Assembly: GCA_019636335.1 (NCBI GenBank)
Contig: JAHBXR010000014.1
Coordinates: forward strand, 62,001-126,000
Origin: Pirellulales bacterium
Lineage (GTDB): Bacteria > Planctomycetota > Planctomycetia > Pirellulales > JAEUIK01
Length of the DNA stretch: 64,000 bases
Direction: 5' to 3'
Shown here: positions 60,674 to 64,000 of the stretch, piece by piece
Layout: every line of letters starts with the position of its first letter
Position numbering within the stretch: the stretch's first letter is position 1
Made by a program: the position numbers and the translations under genes
Notes under the pieces: model-generated
Database searches by the model: none
What the model was told of the DNA's origin: nothing
Seen by the model: only the letters and a program-made list of their open reading frames with translations

Positions 60674-61507
60674 ATGAAAACCGTGGCGCTTCCCTCCGGC
60701 GAGCACGTGCCGGCCTTGGGATTGGGAACCTGGCGCGTCGGCGATCGCGACTCCGATCGTGCCGAGGAAATCGCCACGCTCCGGCTCGCGCTCGAGCTGG
60801 GGGCGTCGTTGATCGATACGGCCGAGATGTATGGCGAAGGCCGGGCCGAGGAAGTCATCGCCGAGGCGATCGCCGATCGCCGCGACGAGGCCTTTCTCGT
60901 CAGCAAGGTCTATCCTCACAATGCCACGCGCCAGGGGGCCATCGCCGCCTGCGAACGAAGTTTGCAACGCCTGCGCACCGATCGGCTCGACCTCTACCTG
61001 CTGCACTGGCGCGGCAGCGTCCCCTTGGTCGAAACGTTAGACGCTTTCACCAAGCTGCAGCAGTCGGGCAAGATTCGCTACTTCGGCGTCAGCAACTTCG
61101 ATCTCGCCGACATGCAGGAGTGGTGGTCGCTGGCCGGCGGCTCCACGGTGGCCACGAACCAGGTGCTCTACAATCTCACACGCCGCGGCATCGAAGGCGA
61201 TCTCTTACCCTGGCAGCGCGAGCATAGCCTGCCGCTGATGGCCTACTCGCCCATCGAGCAAGGCCGTCTCGCGAAGAACAAAAAGCTCACCACCTTCGCC
61301 AACAAACACGGACTCACCACGACGCAAGCAGCACTCGCCTGGCTCCTCGCGCACGACGACATCATGGTCATTCCCAAAACGAGCCACCCCGAGCGCCTGC
61401 GCGAAAATCTCGCGGCCCTCGAACTCCCCCTCTCCCCCGAACAACAAGCCGAGCTCGACGAACTCTTCCCGCCCCCCACCGGCCCGCAACCGCTCGAGAT
61501 GCTCTAA
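60674..61507 (+). CDS. aldo/keto reductase
   Basis: 277 residues from ATG 60674. The catalytic tetrad is intact: Asp48 and Tyr53 in 'IDTAEMYG', Lys78 in 'LVSKVY' and His111 in 'LLHWRG'. The start 'VALPSGEHVPALGLGTWRVG' and 'IPKTSHPERLRENLAA' (NADPH-binding region) match the AKR5-type group. 'QVLYNLTRRGIEGDLLPWQR' and 'PLMAYSPIEQGRLAKNKKL' are typical of bacterial members. It reduces aldehydes or ketones with NADPH. It lies 73 bases after the DUF1501 gene on the same strand and may share its transcript. Confidence 0.95.
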   Translation: MKTVALPSGEHVPALGLGTWRVGDRDSDRAEEIATLRLALELGASLIDTAEMYGEGRAEEVIAEAIADRRDEAFLVSKVYPHNATRQGAIAACERSLQRLRTDRLDLYLLHWRGSVPLVETLDAFTKLQQSGKIRYFGVSNFDLADMQEWWSLAGGSTVATNQVLYNLTRRGIEGDLLPWQREHSLPLMAYSPIEQGRLAKNKKLTTFANKHGLTTTQAALAWLLAHDDIMVIPKTSHPERLRENLAALELPLSPEQQAELDELFPPPTGPQPLEML

Positions 61508-61943
61508 AGCTCGGCTCGCGTGTCGCTTCAACTAAAGAACACTAATCGGCACTAATTCCCACTAATCAGTCATTAGTGTGGATTAGTGCCGATTAGCGTT
61601 CCCCCCCACTCGGTCAGAAACGGAAGTGATCCACAGATTACGCAGCTGGACACAGATTGACGCGAAACCCTTTCGGATTATTAGTGTTCATTAGTGGCCA
61701 TTAGCGTTCCTTTGCCGAAGACTCCAGACACGGGCAATCCTTACGATCGCCACAGCTTTCCCCGGCAAAAACTTGCACTTTTTCAGCCCAGCGGCGACAA
61801 TGCCTAGCTGGTGGGGGAGACACCATACCCAGAGCTTACGCTCCGCTCGGCACGCGACCGCACCCGAGCGCTTGTGCCACCGTCCGCTCCGCGCGCGGCT
61901 TGCCTGGCACAAAACATCCCTATCGGTACCAAGGAGAATTCGA
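61508..61943. other. intergenic region with ATTAGTG-type repeats
   Basis: 436 bases between the aldo/keto reductase and the Gfo/Idh/MocA gene. It contains the inverted repeat at 61542-61596 and several more ATTAG/CTAAT units (61676-61707). The last part precedes the GTG start of the oxidoreductase and holds AAGGAG. No gene was recognised. Confidence 0.5.
61542..61596. repeat. nested inverted repeat of CTAATCGGCACTAAT units
   Basis: CTAATCGGCACTAAT (61542-61556) is the exact reverse complement of 61582-61596; inside it, CACTAAT (61560-61566) pairs with ATTAGTG (61572-61578). The result is a cruciform-like double stem. Similar units follow at 61676-61707 (ATTATTAGTG, CATTAGTGG, CATTAGCG). The low-GC repeat stands out from the GC-rich surroundings. 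Confidence 0.7.
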
Positions 61944-63320
61944 GTGACCAAGGCTCACGAATCGAGCGTCACGCGTCGCGATGTTTTGAAGACCTCCGGC
62001 ACGTTGGCGGCCGTCACGACGTTGGCCGGCCTCGCGGTGCCCAAGGTACACGCCGCCGAAAACAACACCATCCAGGTCGCGCTGGTCGGGTGCGGCGGTC
62101 GCGGCACCGGCGCCGCGATGAACGCCCTCTCGACCCAACAAGGTCCCGTCAAGCTCGTGGCCATGGCCGACGTCTTCCAGGATCGGCTGAGCAACAGCTA
62201 CGAGCAGTTGAGCAAGGAGAAGCCCGACCTGGTCGACGTGCCCGAGGATCGCCGTTTCATCGGCTTCGACAGCTACCAGCGCGCCATGGACTGCCTGAAC
62301 CCGGGCGATGTGGTGATCTTTGCCACGCCTCCCGCCTTCCGTTGGGTTCACTTCGGCCACGCCATCGACAAGAACCTGCACGTCTTCATGGAAAAGCCGA
62401 CCACGGTCGACGGTCCCACCACCCGCCGCATGATCGATCTGGCCAAGAAGTCGGTCGAAAAGAATCTCAAGGTCGGCGTGGGCCTGATGTGCCGCCACTG
62501 CAACGCGCGACAAGAGCTCCACGATCGCATCCAGAACGGAGAGATCGGCGACATCGTGCTGTTGCGTGCCTACCGGCAATTGGGTCCCACCGGTTTCGCC
62601 TTCGCGGGCCAGAAGCCGGCCGAGCAGTCGGAGCTCGAATATCAGATTCGCAACTTCCACGCCTTCCTCTGGGCCAGCGGCGGCGCGTTCAGCGACTTCC
62701 TGATCCACAACATCGACGAATCGTGCTGGATGAAAGAGGCCTGGCCCGTCGAGGCGAAGGCCTCGGGCGGACGCCATTTCCGCGGCGATAACGTCGATCA
62801 GAACTTCGACACCTACGCGGTCGAGTACACGTTCGACGACGGCTCGAAGATGTTCCTCGAGGGACGCACGATGACCGGCTGTGCGCAGGAGTTCGCCAGC
62901 TACGCCCACGGCAGCAAGGGTGCCGCGGTGATTTCGACCTCGTCGCACGCGCCGGCCCGCTGCCGCATCTACAAGGATCAGCGCATCAAGAAGGGGGACA
63001 TCGTGTGGCGCTACGGCCAGTCCGAGCCGAGCCCCTACCAGTTGGAGTGGGATCACCTGATGGCGGCGATCCGTTCGGACACGCCCTACAACGAAGCCCA
63101 GCGCGGCGCCGAGGCCAGCCTCGTCACGTCGATGGGACGCATGGCCGCCCACACGGGCCAGATCATCACCTACGACAAGATCCTGAGCTCCGACCACGAG
63201 TTCGCCCCGGATGTCGACAAACTAACCATCGGCGGCGCCGCACCGTTGGTAGCCGACGCTGAAGGCAAATACCCCATCCCGCAACCCGGCATCACCACCG
63301 ACCGCGAATACTTCACCTAG
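61944..63320 (+). CDS. Tat-exported Gfo/Idh/MocA family oxidoreductase
   Basis: 458 residues from a GTG at 61944, chosen because AAGGAG sits six bases upstream and the product then starts with a Tat signal: 'VTRRDVLKTSGTLAAVTTLA'. The dinucleotide fold reads 'VALVGCGGRGTGAAMNAL' and the sugar-binding Lys is in 'HVFMEKPTTVDGPTTRRM'. 'LMCRHCNARQELHDRIQNGE' and 'GGAFSDFLIHNIDESCWMKE' are the typical catalytic-domain parts of the planctomycete members. Such enzymes use NAD(P) bound before export to oxidise or rearrange sugars. The substrate cannot be told. It is the last complete gene of the window. Confidence 0.94.
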   Translation: MTKAHESSVTRRDVLKTSGTLAAVTTLAGLAVPKVHAAENNTIQVALVGCGGRGTGAAMNALSTQQGPVKLVAMADVFQDRLSNSYEQLSKEKPDLVDVPEDRRFIGFDSYQRAMDCLNPGDVVIFATPPAFRWVHFGHAIDKNLHVFMEKPTTVDGPTTRRMIDLAKKSVEKNLKVGVGLMCRHCNARQELHDRIQNGEIGDIVLLRAYRQLGPTGFAFAGQKPAEQSELEYQIRNFHAFLWASGGAFSDFLIHNIDESCWMKEAWPVEAKASGGRHFRGDNVDQNFDTYAVEYTFDDGSKMFLEGRTMTGCAQEFASYAHGSKGAAVISTSSHAPARCRIYKDQRIKKGDIVWRYGQSEPSPYQLEWDHLMAAIRSDTPYNEAQRGAEASLVTSMGRMAAHTGQIITYDKILSSDHEFAPDVDKLTIGGAAPLVADAEGKYPIPQPGITTDREYFT

Positions 63321-63374
63321 TAGTCCCCGAGCGACGAATCACAGACATCGACATGCCTGCTGCCAATCAAGTGG

Positions 63375-63393
63375 CACAGGCTGCCAGCCTGTG
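63375..63393. repeat. small palindrome CACAGGCT/AGCCTGTG
   Basis: Eight-base arms around GCC, just after the oxidoreductase gene. The flanking TGGCACAGGCTGCCAGCCTG text resembles a dispersed planctomycete repeat; I base that on recall, not on a search. Confidence 0.45.
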
Positions 63394-63535
63394 TGTGGGG
63401 AAACAAACCCGACGGATTCGAGTGGCACTGCCCGCTCCCCCAACAGTGTGTTGAAACCACACCGACCGCCACCCGAAATCCAACCGTTGACGCAGCAAGA
63501 ATCGCGAAACGCTCGCAAAATTACGGAACGAAAAC

Positions 63536-63579
63536 AAAAAAACGCCTCGTCGGTCACAAGATCGGCGAGGCGTTTTTTT
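63536..63579. terminator. bidirectional Rho-independent terminator
   Basis: AAAAAAACGCCTCG (63536-63549) and CGAGGCGTTTTTTT (63566-63579) are perfect complements, giving a GC-rich stem flanked by an A-run on one side and a T-run on the other. It can end transcripts from both sides: the oxidoreductase (+) and the ATPase (-). Confidence 0.85.
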
Positions 63580-63771
63580 GGATCGCTGCGCTGTTCTGTT
63601 CAAGCGGCGCTGCACAGCGTGGGGAAAGTCGCGGGGGCCGATCGAACCGGCCTTCCGTCGCGAGCGGCGAAATGGGGCGAACGCGTGTCCCAGAAGCTGA
63701 ACCTCGACCACACGATCCGTCCCCGCGGCCGACCTTGCAAAAAAAGTTCTGCCCCTTTCCTCTTCCCTGGC

Positions 63772-64000
63772 TCAGCCGTTCTGGACATCGTCGAGTTCGC
63801 CGCTTGCAATTACGGTTGCGCCATTCCGTTTCTCGAGCCTGATAACTTGAGCCGCAGCATAACGCTGCAACAGAGTTGCCAAAGCCCGTGAGTGGGTCGT
63901 AATCCAGACTTGCGAATTTCTTCCCGCTTGTGAAATCAATCGCGCCAACGGTTCATAAAGTTTCGGGTGCAAATTGGCATCGGGCTCGTTAATCGCGAGC
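63772..64000 (-). CDS. AAA-type ATPase (RecF/SMC-like), carboxy-terminal part
   Basis: The frame enters from the right edge on the minus strand and stops at TGA (63772-63774), so only about 75 residues of the carboxy end are present. The visible start reads 'LAINEPDANLHPKLYEPLAR', a Walker B-type strand (hydrophobics, Asn-Glu-Pro-Asp) followed by 'LISQAGRNSQVWITTHSRAL', the D-loop/H-switch region ending in Thr-His-Ser. That pair is typical of AAA_21/RecF-like ATPases, including those of abortive-infection and Old-type systems. The tail ends 'GATVIASGELDDVQNG'. The family is clear, the biological role is not, because the rest lies outside the window. Confidence 0.8.
   Translation of the reverse strand, partial: LAINEPDANLHPKLYEPLARLISQAGRNSQVWITTHSRALATLLQRYAAAQVIRLEKRNGATVIASGELDDVQNG

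Larger units (their letters stand above)
63321..63771. other. intergenic region between convergent genes, with hairpins
   Basis: 451 bases between the rightward oxidoreductase and the leftward ATPase gene. It contains the short palindrome CACAGGCT-GCC-AGCCTGTG at 63375-63393, a unit I recall from many planctomycete intergenic repeats, and the terminator stem at 63536-63579. No convincing gene was found. Confidence 0.5.

Noticed and set aside
59170..60906. A 578-codon minus-strand frame over the DUF1501 gene
   Set aside because: Antisense to a well conserved family.
61920..63197. A 425-codon minus-strand frame over the Gfo/Idh/MocA gene
   Set aside because: Antisense shadow, no motif.
1..64000. 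CRISPR arrays, tRNA and rRNA genes, integrases
   Set aside because: I looked for regularly spaced short repeats, tRNA T-loop patterns and integrase or transposase motifs and saw none that held up.

Overview
The window looks like a chromosome segment of a planctomycete, most likely a Pirellulales-type bacterium or a metagenomic relative. The evidence is in the genes: a DUF1549/DUF1553 protein with a cytochrome c motif followed by its DUF1501 partner (55511-60600), a Tat-exported Gfo/Idh/MocA oxidoreductase, a PQQ-type beta-propeller protein, a giant surface protein with an LEPR-XLL-like amino-terminal motif and RTX repeats, many TPR proteins, DUF2617, DUF2752, and short repeats of the kind seen in planctomycete genomes. 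GC content is high throughout. No rRNA, tRNA, CRISPR array, prophage or transposase gene was seen. Both ends cut genes: an AI-2E family transporter on the left and an AAA-type ATPase on the right.

Layout. 1-6.8 kb is an island of small stress-type or envelope genes: a coiled-coil lipoprotein, a DUF892 (YciE/YciF-like) ferritin-fold protein, a 37-residue membrane peptide, a hybrid histidine kinase with an RsbRD-like amino terminus, an orphan Flp-like pilin, a DUF883 (ElaB/YqjD-like) protein and a membrane protein with an ESFPASDPPAF motif. 7-13 kb holds a Gly/Tyr-rich secreted TPR protein, a cytochrome P450, an alkylsulfatase-like protein whose metal motif is degraded, and a PRC-barrel protein. 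13.2-20.3 kb holds a Cys-rich outer-membrane-type protein, the PQQ propeller, a SRPBCC protein, a membrane protein, a TPR protein coupled to a DoxX-like protein, and an HtrA-like protease. 20.7-25.3 kb is a three-gene efflux operon (TolC lipoprotein, HlyD/EmrA, EmrB-type MFS) with 4-base overlaps. A multicopper oxidase and a lipoprotein converge on it (25.3-27.8 kb).

28-33.7 kb holds small proteins, a fatty acid desaturase, a MiaE-type tRNA hydroxylase, an EEP-fold hydrolase and an isochorismatase-like enzyme. Two near-identical repeats of about 150 bp with inverted ends flank part of it. 33.8-40.5 kb holds two large exported proteins: a ThuA/penicillin-acylase fusion and an SGNH/Ig-like/RTX protein. 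40.9-49.9 kb holds two thioredoxin-fold proteins, a GT2 glycosyltransferase, a TPR protein, DUF2752, an alpha/beta hydrolase, DUF2617, an endonuclease III-like DNA glycosylase and a caspase-fold protein with an EF-hand loop. 50.3-54 kb is an ABC-2 cluster in ATPase-permease-ATPase-permease order. 54-63.3 kb holds a sialidase-like protein and the planctomycete degradative enzymes.

Most genes read as the exported enzymes, envelope proteins and stress proteins expected of such an organism. I found no clear new multi-gene system. The most unusual items are single proteins with odd architecture (ThuA-acylase fusion, metal-site-less alkylsulfatase homologue, caspase with EF-hand), the paired repeats, and the structured leader at 40.7 kb.
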